A stretch of 29,274 nucleotides of DNA from positions 1-29,274 of the forward strand of contig JAYTMY010000098.1 in the NCBI GenBank assembly GCA_043748535.1, read 5' to 3'. Both the position numbers and the translations under genes were made by a program. A model generated the notes under the pieces. It did not search any database, had not been told where the DNA came from, and saw nothing but the letters and a program-made list of their open reading frames with translations. Within the stretch, counting starts at the first letter, position 1, and each line of letters begins with the position of its first letter. This stretch comes from CAMCSH01 sp043748535. Its GTDB lineage: Bacteria; Verrucomicrobiota; Lentisphaeria; Lentisphaerales; Lentisphaeraceae. Positions 14,900 to 24,431 of the stretch are shown here, one piece after another.

Positions 14900-17800
14900 A
14901 TGCCACTCACTCTGAATCTCGGTACTTCCTTCGCCATCACTGAAGGTGTCAGCCTCGCCATCACCACTGCGCTGATTGATGCGAGTCCGGCAGATGTTGG
15001 TCTGATCTTCACTGTCAGTGGCGTCACTCAGGGATCCTTTCAGCTGAACGGCGTCAATGCCACCACTTTCACGCTCGGCAATATCAAAAACAATCTCGTT
15101 ACCTTCGTTCACGACGGCAGCGAAGTCGCTCCGACCTTCTCGATCTCGGTCACCGATGGCACTGATACGATCGCTCCCGCTGCTGCCACCATCGTCTACA
15201 CCTCGGTCAATGATGCCCCGGTCCTCACTCTCGGCAGCTTCGCCATCACTGAAGGTGGCACCCTCGCCATCTCCTCCTCGCTCATCGGTATCAGCGACAG
15301 CGACACCCCCTCATCCGCGAACCTCACCGTCACCGTCTCGGCGCTCGTCGGCGGCTCCTTTAAAATCCCCGGATCCCCGGTCACCTCCTTCACCAAGGAG
15401 GACATCACCAGCAACAAGGTCACCTTCGTCCACGACGGCAGTGAAACCACCCCGACCTTCTCCTTCCAGGTCAGTGATGGCTTCCTCAACTCAGAGCTGA
15501 AAGCTGCCCTCATCACCTACTCGCCGGTGAACGACAACACCCCGGTGATCAGTCAGAATGCTAATATCCTCATCACCGAAGGCGGCACTAGCACCATCAC
15601 CATCGACAATCTGACGGTCACCGACCTCGACCTTGATGCCCCGGAAACTCAATCATTTGCCGCTAGCACCTCGGGCTCGATCCAGAACATCAGCTTCAAA
15701 AAAGACGGTGTCACGGTATCAAGCTTCACCCTCAAGGATCTGATCGGTGACGGCACTGGCAGTAAAATTACTGTCACCCACAACGGCGGCGAACTTGCTC
15801 CATCGCTCTTCCTCACTGTCACCAACGCCGTAACCAACGCCGATAACACTGTGACGACTCGCACTTCTGCTTCGAAACAGATCTTCTTCAACTACACATC
15901 AGTCAATGACCTATCTCCCTCTCTCAGCCTCGGTGCCATTGCCGCAGTCAAGTCGGTGCCTCTCAAACTTCATACCGATTTCTTCTCCGCCACCGATGGT
16001 GACTCCCAGACCCAAAGCACCGATCTCACCTTCCGGGTCAGCAACACCACGGCCGGACGTTTCGTCAAAGATGGCAGCACCACCGTTGTTGCCTTCACCA
16101 AAAAAGATATCGAAGACGGCAAGATCACTTTCGTCGACGACGGCAGCGGCAGCAACCCCACTTTCAGCGTCAACGTCTTCGATGGCATTAATTCAAGCGC
16201 CAGCCAGAATGTGACCCTATCGCTGTCTCAAGACAGCAACACCCCGGCCCTCGCCCTCGGCAATTTCGTCGTCTCGGAAGGCGGCACCCTCACCCTCACC
16301 ACCAAGATGCTCAACGCCACCTCCAGCCATAGCGTCGACGCTATGGTCAAAACCGTCTCCACCGCAAACCTCGCCTTGAACGGACTTCAAACAGTCAATG
16401 GCTACACCTTGCAGGACGGCGATCGGATCCTGGTAAAAGACCAGACCAATGCGACTCAGGACGGCATCTATCTCGTGCGATCCGGCGGTTGGGAGCTCGA
16501 TACCGCGTTTTCAAGCACCTCGGCTGACTTGACCGGAAAGCTGGTGGAAGTCCAAAAAGGCACTGCCTCAGGCGACCTTCTGGTCCTCAGCGGCACTGTC
16601 GGTGCCAACTTGGCCAGCGCCCAGCTCATCAGCTTCAGCGTCAGCGATCGCAGCGGCGGCGTCTTCATGAAGGGAGATGCTGAAATTACTACGTTTACCC
16701 TCAGGGACGTCAAAGACGGACTCATCACCTTCAAGCATGACGGCAGTGAAAGCGCCCCGTCCTTCAAGATCAGCGTCAATGACGGCTCCGCCAGCTCCGC
16801 CGCCACGCCGGCACCGATCTCCTACACCGTCGCCAATGACAACACCCCCGTACTCAGCCTTGGACCCATCACCGTCGGCGAAGCCGCTTCCGTCACCATC
16901 TCCACGGCGATGATCAACGCCACCGATGCTGACATCCCGAGTCCCGCCGATTCCAGCTTCACCTTCACCGTCTCTGCCGTCACCGGCGGCAGCTTCAGAA
17001 AAGCTGGCAACACGGTCACCACCTTCACCCTCGCCGAAATCAAAGCTGGCAGCATCAGCTTCGTTCAAGACGGCAGTGAAACCGCGGCGACCTATAAGAT
17101 CAAAGTCAGCGACGGCAGCCTCAGCAGCGCGGTCACGGAGCCTAACTCAATCACCGTCACCCCGATCAACGATGCTCCGACCCTGACACTGGGCGCCATC
17201 CCGGTCCTCAAAGGCTCGCCCCTCGTCATCAAAGTCGAGCATATCAACGCCGCCGATGTTGACGCTGAAACCACGGATGCGCAACTCACCTTCACCGTCT
17301 CGGCGGTCAAAGGCGGTGTGTTTAAACTGAAGTCAGAAGTCGATAGCGTTGTCACCTTCACCACCGTCACCAGCTTCACACTGGCTGATATCAAAGCCGA
17401 TAAGGTCACCTTCGCCGATGACGGCACCGGCAACGGCAGCTTCACCATCAAGGTCACCGACAACGGCACCGCCGGCGTCGACAAGCTCTCCTCGGCTGAA
17501 CAATCCGCTACGATCAGCGTCGGCACCAGCACCGATCTTCCCTCGCTTGCCCTCGGCAGCTTCGCCATCACCGAAGGCGGTAGCTTGGCTTTGACCACTG
17601 CATTGCTCAATGCCACCGCTAAGAACGGCGCTGCGGATAGTGCACTGATCATCAATGCCAGCGATGTCAAAGGCGGCAGCTTCGTCGTCAATAATAGCTA
17701 CGTCTCGACCTTCACGATGCAAGACGTCAGGGACGGCAAGGTCAGCTTCTTCCACGACGGCAGCGAAGTCACTGCCGCCTTTAAATTGACTCTCACGGAA

Positions 17801-20683
17801 GGAGCCAATACCACCGTTGCGCAGACCGCAAATATCAATTACACTGCGGTCAACGACATCGTGCCGACCCTTTCGCTTGGCAGCTTCGCCGTCACCGAAG
17901 GCGCTACCGTTCTCATCACCACAGCGATGATCAACGCCATCGACCTTGATTCCACCTCCACCGACGCGACTCTCACCTTCACCGTCTCGGCACCTGCAGG
18001 CGGCAGCTTCAACAAGAAGAACGGCAACACCACAAGCACGGTCACCACCTTCACGCTGAAGGACATCAAGGACGGCAACATCAGCTTCGTCGCTGATGGC
18101 AGCGAGACTCAGCCGGCTTTCACGATTAAAGTTAGCGACAGCCTCAAAATCAGTGATCCACAGACCGCCACCTTCACCTTCACCAAGGTCAACGACGCCC
18201 CGGTCCTCGTCCTCGGCACCTTCCCGGTCGCCAAAGGCGTGCCCCTGAAGATCACCACCTCGATTTTCAACGCCACCGATGCGGAAGGCACCACCACCGA
18301 TGCTGATCTGAAATTCATCATCGCCGGACTTAACAGCGGCAGCTTCAGGAAGACTGGTGTTAGTGAGCCAATCAGCGAATTCACCCTCGCCGACATCAAA
18401 GCCGGTAATATCACCTTTATTGAGGGCGGCAAGAAACCGGTCTTCTCGATCAAGGTCTCCGACGGCGCCGCGGTCAATCCCGCCGAATCCGCCGCCAAAA
18501 TCGTTGAAGCCAGCTACTCCACCAGCAGCGCACCGGCCATGAGCCTCGGCGCCTTCGCCATCACGGAAGGCGGCACCCTGACGATCACCACCTCCTTGAT
18601 CAATGCCGCGGCCTCGGTCGCCGACACGGCAATCTTCTTCTACGTCAACTCGGTCAGCGGCGGCAACTTCAATCTCAAGTCCGGCAGCACCAACAACCTG
18701 ACGCGCAGCTTCACCCTCAAGGACATCAAGGACGGCAACGTCTCCTTCATCCACGATGGCAACGAAGCCGCGCCGAAATTCTCCCTCAAGGTCAGCGACG
18801 GCACCCACGTCTCTCCGGTGCAGAACGGCGCCATCACCTACACCGCAGTCAACGACGCCCCCCCGATCATCGCCACCATCGGCAATTTCAAGATCACCGA
18901 AGGCACTTCGACGACCAGCCAGTACATCCGCATCGATCAGAAGCTGCTGAAAGCCACTGACGCCGACTCCGGCACCCTCAACTCCGCTCTGGTCTTCAAC
19001 GTCTCCGCGGTCACCGGCGGCAGCTTTGTCCGACTCACGGATCAGAAGGGCAATTACGCCCCGGTCACCAGCTTCTCGCAAGCTGAAATCCTGTCCAAGA
19101 AGATCTTCTTCCTGCAGAATGGGCAATCCGTGGTCCCGACCTTCAATGTCAGCGTCAGCGACGGCTCCAGGACCTCGGCCACTCATTCCATCCGCTTTGA
19201 ATTCAAAGATGTCAACGACGCTCCGGTCACCAGCCTGAACAACTGGGGCTTCAACTCCGCCGAGGGCTCTCGCAGCCTGGTGCTGAAGAAAACTCATCTC
19301 ACCATCAAGGACGATGAAGTCAGCGATAATACCAAGCTGAGCTTCACGGTCAGCTCGGTCAAAGGCGGCAGCTTCCTGAAGACCGGCGTCACCGGCGCGA
19401 TCAAGACCTTTAGCTTGAAAGACGTCGAAGACGGCAAGATCAGCTTCCAGCACGATGGCACCAGCAAAGCCTCCTTCACCCTCAAAGGCTCCGATGGCGA
19501 ATTGAGCAGCAGCGTCAGCCAAGGCCTCTTCTTCGGCATCGGCAACGGCGCCAGCGCCAGCGGCAGCAAAATCGACGAGACCTTTGTGGTTAACTCGAAA
19601 ACCTTCGCCTCGATCAAAGGCGGCGCCGGCACCGACACGATCTGGTTCGGCAGCGGCGTGACCGGCAGCGTCGACCTCACGACCATCGACAACAGCAAGA
19701 TCACCGATATCGAAGCGATCGACCTGAACAGCGCCGCCATCACCCTCACACTGAATCTTGATGAAGTGAAAGCGCTGTCCTCAAGCAGCGATCTGGTCCG
19801 AATCCACGGCGAGGCAGGCAACACCGTCCTCATCTCCGATCTGAACACTTGGAGCAAGGGCGCCAACGTCACCGGCAGCACCGGCATCGAGTACTATCAC
19901 TACACCAACGGCGATGCCACCCTCGACATCCAGAAAGAAATCACGGTCAACGCCGCTCCAACCTTCTCCCTGCGCACCTGGGACTTGGTCCAGAGCGGCA
20001 GCTTCGCCCTCAACAACACCCTGCTGGCCATCAACGACACCGACACCGCGAGCAGTGCCAACATCAGTGTCCTAGCCAGCGCCGTCACCGGCGGCAGCTT
20101 CCGCAAATCCGGCGTTGAAGGAGCGATCACCACCTTCACCCGCGAAGACCTCGAAGCAGGCTCGATCAGCTTCCTCCAGGACGGCACCGACAAGGTCAGC
20201 TACACCCTGAAAGTCAAAGACAACACCGGCCTCGAAAGCAGTAGTGTCACCCGCACCTACGAATTCGGACTCGGCAACGCTGAATCCGCCACCGGCACCG
20301 CCGATGCCAACACTTTTGTCATCACCAGCTCGACCTTCACCAAGATCGATGGCCTCGCCGGCAACGACACGGTGCGCTTCGGCAGCGGTCTCACCGGTGT
20401 CTTCGACTTGACCACTCTCGCCGACACTTTGTTTAAAGATGTCGAAATCTTTGAGCTTGCCGGCACGACCAGCATCCTCAAGCTCAATGTCGCCGAAGTC
20501 AAAGCCCTGTCGAGCACCACTGACCGCCTCATCGTCCGTGGCGACTCGCACGACTCGCTTCAGATCACTGATTTGGCGAGCTGGAGTCGCGGCAGTGATG
20601 TGACGCGGGAGAGCATTCTCTACAGCACCTACACCAATGCCGGGGCCACTTTGGAGATCCAGAAGGACATCAGCATTCTCTGA
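14900..20683 (+). CDS. Giant CSPG/cadherin-like repeat adhesin, probable type I secretion substrate
   Basis: A 1927-residue protein without a Sec signal peptide. About fourteen repeats of roughly 105-115 residues follow one plan: LGxFxITEGGTL..., TFTVSAVxGGSF, VTxFTLxDIKDGxISFVHDGSE, FxIxVSDG and NDAP. This is the CSPG (NG2)/cadherin-like pattern of large bacterial surface proteins. Repeat 5 is interrupted at about residues 477-573 by a phage-tail-fibre-like module. After repeat 13 comes an RTX-like module (about 1550-1682, GGAGTDTIWFG then EVKALSSS), then repeat 14, then a second copy of that module (about 1793-1927, GLAGNDTVRFG) ending the protein. C-terminal export signals are typical of type I secretion, and TolC, ABC and HlyD genes follow directly. 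The ATG at 14900 has GAGGA 8 nt upstream. The likely role is surface attachment or biofilm matrix; the ligand is unknown. Confidence 0.9.
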   Translation: MPLTLNLGTSFAITEGVSLAITTALIDASPADVGLIFTVSGVTQGSFQLNGVNATTFTLGNIKNNLVTFVHDGSEVAPTFSISVTDGTDTIAPAAATIVYTSVNDAPVLTLGSFAITEGGTLAISSSLIGISDSDTPSSANLTVTVSALVGGSFKIPGSPVTSFTKEDITSNKVTFVHDGSETTPTFSFQVSDGFLNSELKAALITYSPVNDNTPVISQNANILITEGGTSTITIDNLTVTDLDLDAPETQSFAASTSGSIQNISFKKDGVTVSSFTLKDLIGDGTGSKITVTHNGGELAPSLFLTVTNAVTNADNTVTTRTSASKQIFFNYTSVNDLSPSLSLGAIAAVKSVPLKLHTDFFSATDGDSQTQSTDLTFRVSNTTAGRFVKDGSTTVVAFTKKDIEDGKITFVDDGSGSNPTFSVNVFDGINSSASQNVTLSLSQDSNTPALALGNFVVSEGGTLTLTTKMLNATSSHSVDAMVKTVSTANLALNGLQTVNGYTLQDGDRILVKDQTNATQDGIYLVRSGGWELDTAFSSTSADLTGKLVEVQKGTASGDLLVLSGTVGANLASAQLISFSVSDRSGGVFMKGDAEITTFTLRDVKDGLITFKHDGSESAPSFKISVNDGSASSAATPAPISYTVANDNTPVLSLGPITVGEAASVTISTAMINATDADIPSPADSSFTFTVSAVTGGSFRKAGNTVTTFTLAEIKAGSISFVQDGSETAATYKIKVSDGSLSSAVTEPNSITVTPINDAPTLTLGAIPVLKGSPLVIKVEHINAADVDAETTDAQLTFTVSAVKGGVFKLKSEVDSVVTFTTVTSFTLADIKADKVTFADDGTGNGSFTIKVTDNGTAGVDKLSSAEQSATISVGTSTDLPSLALGSFAITEGGSLALTTALLNATAKNGAADSALIINASDVKGGSFVVNNSYVSTFTMQDVRDGKVSFFHDGSEVTAAFKLTLTEGANTTVAQTANINYTAVNDIVPTLSLGSFAVTEGATVLITTAMINAIDLDSTSTDATLTFTVSAPAGGSFNKKNGNTTSTVTTFTLKDIKDGNISFVADGSETQPAFTIKVSDSLKISDPQTATFTFTKVNDAPVLVLGTFPVAKGVPLKITTSIFNATDAEGTTTDADLKFIIAGLNSGSFRKTGVSEPISEFTLADIKAGNITFIEGGKKPVFSIKVSDGAAVNPAESAAKIVEASYSTSSAPAMSLGAFAITEGGTLTITTSLINAAASVADTAIFFYVNSVSGGNFNLKSGSTNNLTRSFTLKDIKDGNVSFIHDGNEAAPKFSLKVSDGTHVSPVQNGAITYTAVNDAPPIIATIGNFKITEGTSTTSQYIRIDQKLLKATDADSGTLNSALVFNVSAVTGGSFVRLTDQKGNYAPVTSFSQAEILSKKIFFLQNGQSVVPTFNVSVSDGSRTSATHSIRFEFKDVNDAPVTSLNNWGFNSAEGSRSLVLKKTHLTIKDDEVSDNTKLSFTVSSVKGGSFLKTGVTGAIKTFSLKDVEDGKISFQHDGTSKASFTLKGSDGELSSSVSQGLFFGIGNGASASGSKIDETFVVNSKTFASIKGGAGTDTIWFGSGVTGSVDLTTIDNSKITDIEAIDLNSAAITLTLNLDEVKALSSSSDLVRIHGEAGNTVLISDLNTWSKGANVTGSTGIEYYHYTNGDATLDIQKEITVNAAPTFSLRTWDLVQSGSFALNNTLLAINDTDTASSANISVLASAVTGGSFRKSGVEGAITTFTREDLEAGSISFLQDGTDKVSYTLKVKDNTGLESSSVTRTYEFGLGNAESATGTADANTFVITSSTFTKIDGLAGNDTVRFGSGLTGVFDLTTLADTLFKDVEIFELAGTTSILKLNVAEVKALSSTTDRLIVRGDSHDSLQITDLASWSRGSDVTRESILYSTYTNAGATLEIQKDISIL
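16327..16346. repeat. 20-bp perfect palindrome at the start of the inserted adhesin module
   Basis: CCATAGCGTC is followed immediately by its exact reverse complement. It encodes the SHSVDAMV junction between the adhesin repeat and the inserted phage-like module, so it may mark the recombination point. Confidence 0.8.
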
Positions 20684-20766
20684 AGCTGAAGAACTTTTCA
20701 CTTCCAAACGCTGGATCTAACGCTTTCCGCATTTCCTGTTCACGACTATTCAACAAGGCCCATCGA

Positions 20767-22182
20767 ATGACTTTCATCGAGCTTACCGCAGGTTTCTTCT
20801 TAGCCGCCTGCCCGGCCATCGCCCAAGAGACGCCACCACCACCGCCACCGCCACTTGTGACCGATGCCGCACCGCAATCCGCCGCCGCACCGACCAGCAC
20901 CTTGGCCGACTGCGTTCGGCTCGCCCGGGCTTACTCCCCGGGACTGAAATCCGCCGCCGCCGTCGCCGCCGCCCGCGAGCTGGAACATCAGGCCTCGCAA
21001 TCGCAATGGCTCCCCACCCTTGATGCCGACGCCCGCTACGGACGCGAAGGGACCTCGTCGCCTTTCACCCGCCGCTCTTCCGACGCCGCTCCCGGCCGTG
21101 CCGCCGTCGTCGGCCAAGACCGCCAATGGCGTTGGGCCGGCAGCGTCGGACTCACTGCTCGCCAATTGCTTTACGACGGCGGACGAGTCGACTCCGACAT
21201 CGAAGCCAGCGGCCTCACTGCCCAGCAGGCAAAACTGGAAAAGAAAAACAACGAAGAAGACACCGTTTTTGAAGCCGTCAGGGCCCACATCCGTCTCTTC
21301 GATGCCCGTCAGCAAGTCGAGATCCAGACGGCCACTCTGGCGTCCTTGAGCGCCTTAGAAGTTCTGGTTCGCCGCCGCGTCGAGGAGAAGGCCGAGGAAG
21401 GAGCTTCCTTGATCCAGGTGAAAGGCCGCATCGCCCGCTCGAAATCCGCCTTGATCGGCACCCAGGCCGAATTGTTGTCGGCAGAATCGGATTACGATCG
21501 CGTCACCGGCGTCCGTCCCGGCCCCCTTAGCTACGAATTGGGACCAGAGCGCCAATTCAAGACCAAGGAAGAAGCCCTCGCCGCCGCTGTCACTCACCCG
21601 GCCATTCAAGCTGCAGTGCTCTCCGTGGCGGAAGGCGAAGCCCGCTTGAAAGGTCGCGAATCCTCGCTGAAGCCCCGAGTTGCGGCCGAATTGAGCGCCC
21701 GCGAACGCAGTGATGATAACGCCAGCAACGGCGACACCACGGTCTACGGCGCCTACCTCACCGCCGAATGGAACCTCTATCGCGGCGGCGGCGATGTCAA
21801 AGCCATCGAAGCCGGCGTCCGGCTCATCGATGCCGCCGAAGCTCAACTGGTCGGGACGCAACGCAAGGTTTTTCAGGAACTCATCGACACATGGAACCAA
21901 CTGCTCGCGGCGGAAGAACAGACTTCCCTGGCGATTGAGCAGGAGGATTCGGCGCAACAGACCTTCAAGGTCTACCAGGAGCAATACAAAGCTTCACGTC
22001 GTAGTCTTTTCGACTTGCTTAACATCACTGAAGAACTGGCACAGTCGCAATCCGCGAGCCGCAGCTCAAAAAACCGTCTCGCCTTCTTGCGCTACCGTCT
22101 TATAGGCGCCATCGCCCAGCTCGCCGAATGCTTCCCGGAAGAAGCCAAAGCTCCCACCACCACTCAACCTGCCAAGCCGTAA
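20767..22182 (+). CDS. TolC-family outer membrane efflux protein (type I secretion)
   Basis: A 471-residue protein with an N-terminal signal peptide (cleavage likely after PAIA, about residue 19), a Pro-rich linker (PPPPPPP, 24-30) and two TolC-like halves of long alpha-helical hairpins. Family cues include TLADCVRLARAYSPGLKSA (about 45-63), an ARQLLYDGGRVDSDI stretch (usual form: QpLfDGG) near 135, and its second-half counterpart LTAEWNLYRGGGDVKA near 335. It forms the outer-membrane channel for the exporter encoded downstream. The ATG at 20767 has AAGG 8 nt upstream and lies 83 bp after the adhesin stop, with no terminator between, so it probably shares the adhesin operon. Confidence 0.92.
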   Translation: MTFIELTAGFFLAACPAIAQETPPPPPPPLVTDAAPQSAAAPTSTLADCVRLARAYSPGLKSAAAVAAARELEHQASQSQWLPTLDADARYGREGTSSPFTRRSSDAAPGRAAVVGQDRQWRWAGSVGLTARQLLYDGGRVDSDIEASGLTAQQAKLEKKNNEEDTVFEAVRAHIRLFDARQQVEIQTATLASLSALEVLVRRRVEEKAEEGASLIQVKGRIARSKSALIGTQAELLSAESDYDRVTGVRPGPLSYELGPERQFKTKEEALAAAVTHPAIQAAVLSVAEGEARLKGRESSLKPRVAAELSARERSDDNASNGDTTVYGAYLTAEWNLYRGGGDVKAIEAGVRLIDAAEAQLVGTQRKVFQELIDTWNQLLAAEEQTSLAIEQEDSAQQTFKVYQEQYKASRRSLFDLLNITEELAQSQSASRSSKNRLAFLRYRLIGAIAQLAECFPEEAKAPTTTQPAKP

Positions 22183-22194
22183 ACAAGGACAATT

Positions 22195-24429
22195 ATGGTC
22201 GCCACTGAACCGAAAGCTCCCGAGATGGAAAAAGTCGATCCCGCCCATCGCGACGACCTTGCCCATTGCCTCGCCCTGATCGCCCGCACCGAAGGCCGTC
22301 TCTACTCGATCAACGCCCTGAAAGATGGCATCCCGCTGGAAGGCGGCATGATCACCACCAACACCTTCTTCCGCTGTGCCGCCCGCGCCGGCTTCAAGTC
22401 GGAACTGGTGCAGCGCAAACTTGATGACATCCCCGGTCATGTCCTGCCCGCCATCCTGGTCCTCAAAGACGGCGGCGCAGCCCTCCTTATCCAGCGCAGC
22501 GAAGGCCACTGCCGCCTCCTTTATCCGGAAGGCGAAACCGGCCGCGATGAAGTCCGCGCCGAAGCCGAATTGGCCGAAAGCTACACCGGTCAGTGCCTCT
22601 ACCTGAAAGACATGTTCGAGTCGAAAACCACCGCAGAAGAAGCGGTGGAAGAACTCTCCGGCGACCCGAAATGGTTCAGCAAGGCGGTCTTCCGCTACAA
22701 GGCTTTGTACAGTAATGCGATCTTCGCCACTCTGCTGATCAATATCTTCAGCCTCGCCTCGACCATTTACATCATGAACGTTTACGACCGCGTCGTCCCT
22801 AATGGTTCGAACGCCCAGAACACGCTCTGGGCCCTGGCAATCTTTGTCACCATCGTCTATGTCTTTGATGCCGTTCTGAAAGTCATTCGAGCCCGCCTGC
22901 TGGATACCGCCGGCAAACGATCAGACATCATCATCTCCAGCTCCCTCTTCTACAAGCTGATGAACATGCGCATCGGTAGCCGCCCGAAGAACTCCGGCAG
23001 CTTCGCCTCGGTCTTCCGCGACTTCGACTCGGTGCGCGACTTCTTCAGCTCCTCCACCATCACCTTCTTCGCCGACCTGCCATTTGTCTTCATCGCCATC
23101 TTCGTCATGTGGTTTATAAGCGGCCCGCTCATCATCACCCCGATCATCGCCGGCATCCTCACCGTCATCATCATGTTCATCTCGCACCACAAGATGAAAA
23201 AACTTAGTGCGGAACAACTGAAATCTTCCGCCTATAAACACGGCATGCTGGTCGAAGCTATCAGCATCCTAGAACGGGTTAAACTGGTCCGCGCCCAAGG
23301 CTGGCTGATGCGCCGCTGGGAACGCGCCACCGCCGAACAGGCGATCCAAGGGCAAACTTTGAAAGACCTCAGCTCAAATTCGATGTTCGCCGTCGGCTTC
23401 ATCCACCAGATGGCCACCGTCGTCATCGTCATTCACGGCGTCTTCCTCATCTGGGGCACCAACGGCCATCCTGAAATGACCCAAGGTGCGCTCGTTGCTT
23501 CGGTGATTCTTCTCGGTAAAGTCCTCGCTCCCTTGAGCCAAGTCACCGGCCTGATGGGCCGCCTCAACTCGACCCAGGAAGCCCTGAAAAACGTCGGCGA
23601 ATTCATGGCCGCTCCGGTCGAGCGTCCGCCCGACGGCTCGCTCTGCTCCCGCCCGGTCATCCGCGGTAATATCAAATTCGAAAACGTCTCCTTCGCCTAC
23701 CCGTCCAACACCCCGGGCATGCAGATGGGCGCTCCCAAAAAAGCCCTCGATGGCGTCACCTTCGAGATCAAACCCGGCGAACGCGTCGGCATCCTCGGTC
23801 GCGTCGGCTCCGGTAAATCCACCACCCTGCGCCTCATCTCCGGTCTCTACGATCCCACCGAAGGCCGCATCACCATGGATGGCACCGACCTGCGCCAGAT
23901 CGACCCGGCTGACTTGCGTTCTTCGATCTCTTTTGTCCCCCAGATGTCGATGCTCTTCAACACCAGCATCCGCGAAAACCTGCTGATGGCCAACCCCGCC
24001 ATCACTCAGGGCGAACTGCAGGAAATCCTCGAGCTCACCGGCGCCATCGACGTCGTCACCTCGCAGCCGCAAGGTCTCGACCGCCAGGTCGGTGAACAGG
24101 GCCAAGCCCTCTCCGGCGGCCAGCGCGACATGCTCTCCACCGCCATGGGACTGGTCAACCGCGGCAACCTGCTCCTCCTCGATGAACCCGGCACCTCGCT
24201 CGACCAACAGGCCGAACAGCGTCTCCTCGCCGGCCTCAACAAGTTCTCGCAAGGCCGCACTCTGGTGCTGTGTACCCACCGCCCCAACTGGCTCGGCCTG
24301 GTCACTCGCCTGATCATCATCGACGGCGGCAAAATCGTCGCCGATGGCCCTCGCGATCAAGTGCTCGCCGCCCTCAACAAGAACAGCAATCGCCCCGCTG
24401 ACGGCTCCAACCCCCAGACCGGTAACTGA
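22195..24429 (+). CDS. Type I secretion ABC transporter, LapB/LssB-like, with inactive C39-like domain
   Basis: A 744-residue permease-ATPase fusion. Residues about 18-115 form a C39 peptidase-like domain in which the catalytic Cys position is Asp21 (DDLAHCLALI versus DCGxACLAMI) and the His position reads Gly (LKDGGAALL), so it should bind rather than cut substrate. The exporter transmembrane domain follows (about 165-450, opening with ALYSNAIFATLLINIFSLASTIYIMNVYDRVVPN, a hallmark of T1SS permeases). The ATPase has Walker A GRVGSGKSTT (about 533), signature ALSGGQ, Walker B LLLLDEPGTSLD and H-loop CTHR. AAGGA precedes the ATG with 6-nt spacing, 12 bp after the TolC stop. It exports the adhesin by inference from gene order. 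Confidence 0.94.
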   Translation: MVATEPKAPEMEKVDPAHRDDLAHCLALIARTEGRLYSINALKDGIPLEGGMITTNTFFRCAARAGFKSELVQRKLDDIPGHVLPAILVLKDGGAALLIQRSEGHCRLLYPEGETGRDEVRAEAELAESYTGQCLYLKDMFESKTTAEEAVEELSGDPKWFSKAVFRYKALYSNAIFATLLINIFSLASTIYIMNVYDRVVPNGSNAQNTLWALAIFVTIVYVFDAVLKVIRARLLDTAGKRSDIIISSSLFYKLMNMRIGSRPKNSGSFASVFRDFDSVRDFFSSSTITFFADLPFVFIAIFVMWFISGPLIITPIIAGILTVIIMFISHHKMKKLSAEQLKSSAYKHGMLVEAISILERVKLVRAQGWLMRRWERATAEQAIQGQTLKDLSSNSMFAVGFIHQMATVVIVIHGVFLIWGTNGHPEMTQGALVASVILLGKVLAPLSQVTGLMGRLNSTQEALKNVGEFMAAPVERPPDGSLCSRPVIRGNIKFENVSFAYPSNTPGMQMGAPKKALDGVTFEIKPGERVGILGRVGSGKSTTLRLISGLYDPTEGRITMDGTDLRQIDPADLRSSISFVPQMSMLFNTSIRENLLMANPAITQGELQEILELTGAIDVVTSQPQGLDRQVGEQGQALSGGQRDMLSTAMGLVNRGNLLLLDEPGTSLDQQAEQRLLAGLNKFSQGRTLVLCTHRPNWLGLVTRLIIIDGGKIVADGPRDQVLAALNKNSNRPADGSNPQTGN

Positions 24430-24431
24430 TC

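Noticed and set aside
17333..19522. 729-codon open frame on the minus strand inside the adhesin gene
   Set aside because: It is antisense to a repetitive coding region with biased codons; it has no recognisable domains and its own repeats mirror the adhesin repeats.
14900..20683. Repeat structure considered as a CRISPR array or DNA satellite
   Set aside because: The repeats are degenerate at DNA level, roughly 320-330 bp long and in a single open frame, so they are protein repeats.
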